Notes under the pieces: generated by a model
The model's database searches: none
What the model saw: the letters and a program-made list of their open reading frames with translations, nothing else
Told to the model about the DNA's origin: nothing
Assembly: GCA_035391225.1 (NCBI GenBank)
Contig: DAOPKN010000055.1
Span: 1-12,362, forward strand
Reading direction: 5' to 3'
Length of the DNA: 12,362 nucleotides
From: DAOPKN01 sp035391225
Lineage (GTDB): Bacteria; Thermotogota; Thermotogae; MWEM01
In this document: positions 12,349-12,362 of the stretch, piece after piece
How the letters are laid out: every line of letters begins with the position of its first letter
Numbering within the stretch: the stretch's first letter is position 1
Position numbers and translations under genes: made by a program

Positions 12349-12362
12349 AGTGTTATGCTTTG

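Larger units (their letters stand above)
11819..12362 (+). pseudogene. Open frame of doubtful reality, possible gene remnant
   Basis: One plus-strand frame is open from an ATG at 11819 to the window edge, about 181 codons, so it has no visible stop. There is no good ribosome site. The first 50 codons are arginine- and proline-rich and do not look like protein. The middle (about 11990-12180) reads more naturally, with LSATVAQPIENMA and NDVEKTVEEGM. The last part runs through three palindromic repeats. A second frame reads VVIETPSDRDDW just upstream, so a frameshifted relic is possible. I recognise no family. Otherwise I see no gene in this stretch. Confidence 0.25.

Overview
This window looks like chromosomal DNA of an anaerobic or micro-aerobic bacterium with compact gene packing. 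Shine-Dalgarno sites are strong (AAGGAGG type), promoters are housekeeping-like, GC is moderate to fairly high by eye, and GTG or TTG starts are used several times. Nothing in the sequence fixes the phylum. There are no rRNA, tRNA, CRISPR or transposase genes.

Layout, left to right. Positions 1-190 hold three copies of a short palindromic repeat and a back-to-back pair of terminators. A minus-strand gene (257-742) encodes an uncharacterised conserved protein with a clear promoter at 783-811. A two-gene plus-strand operon follows. Its first gene (929-1810) is a radical-SAM enzyme whose motifs match viperin (RSAD2) and the prokaryotic viperins, which make antiviral ddh-nucleotides. Its second gene (1814-2383) encodes a coupled protein of unknown function. 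Facing this operon is a tiny minus-strand transcription unit (2393-2751) with its own promoter, two 33-codon ORFs each with a strong ribosome site, and a terminator.

Next come two tandem, colinear paralogues of a soluble sensor histidine kinase (3057-5438 and 5547-8360), each PAS-GAF-PAS-PAS-HisKA-HATPase. Only the second has a C-terminal receiver-like domain, and that domain has lost its phosphoacceptor aspartate. Then come a GyrI-like protein (8335-8952, minus) and a small four-cysteine protein (8973-9212, plus). A minus-strand series follows, listed here in transcription order: corrinoid adenosyltransferase (11102-11680), secreted DOMON protein (10490-11017), a two-helix membrane protein with H-x13-H spacing (10264-10488), and a UroD/MtbA-type methyltransferase (9201-10166). 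The right end (11819-12362) has an open frame of doubtful reality and three more palindromic repeats.

How the genes may work together. The viperin-like gene and its partner form the best candidate defence module. The small-peptide unit beside it may be unrelated or may belong to the same island. The two kinases probably share input type and signalling partners, but no response regulator is present. The adenosyltransferase and methyltransferase suggest corrinoid-dependent metabolism, and the DOMON plus membrane-helix pair suggests a minimal b-type haem electron-transfer unit.
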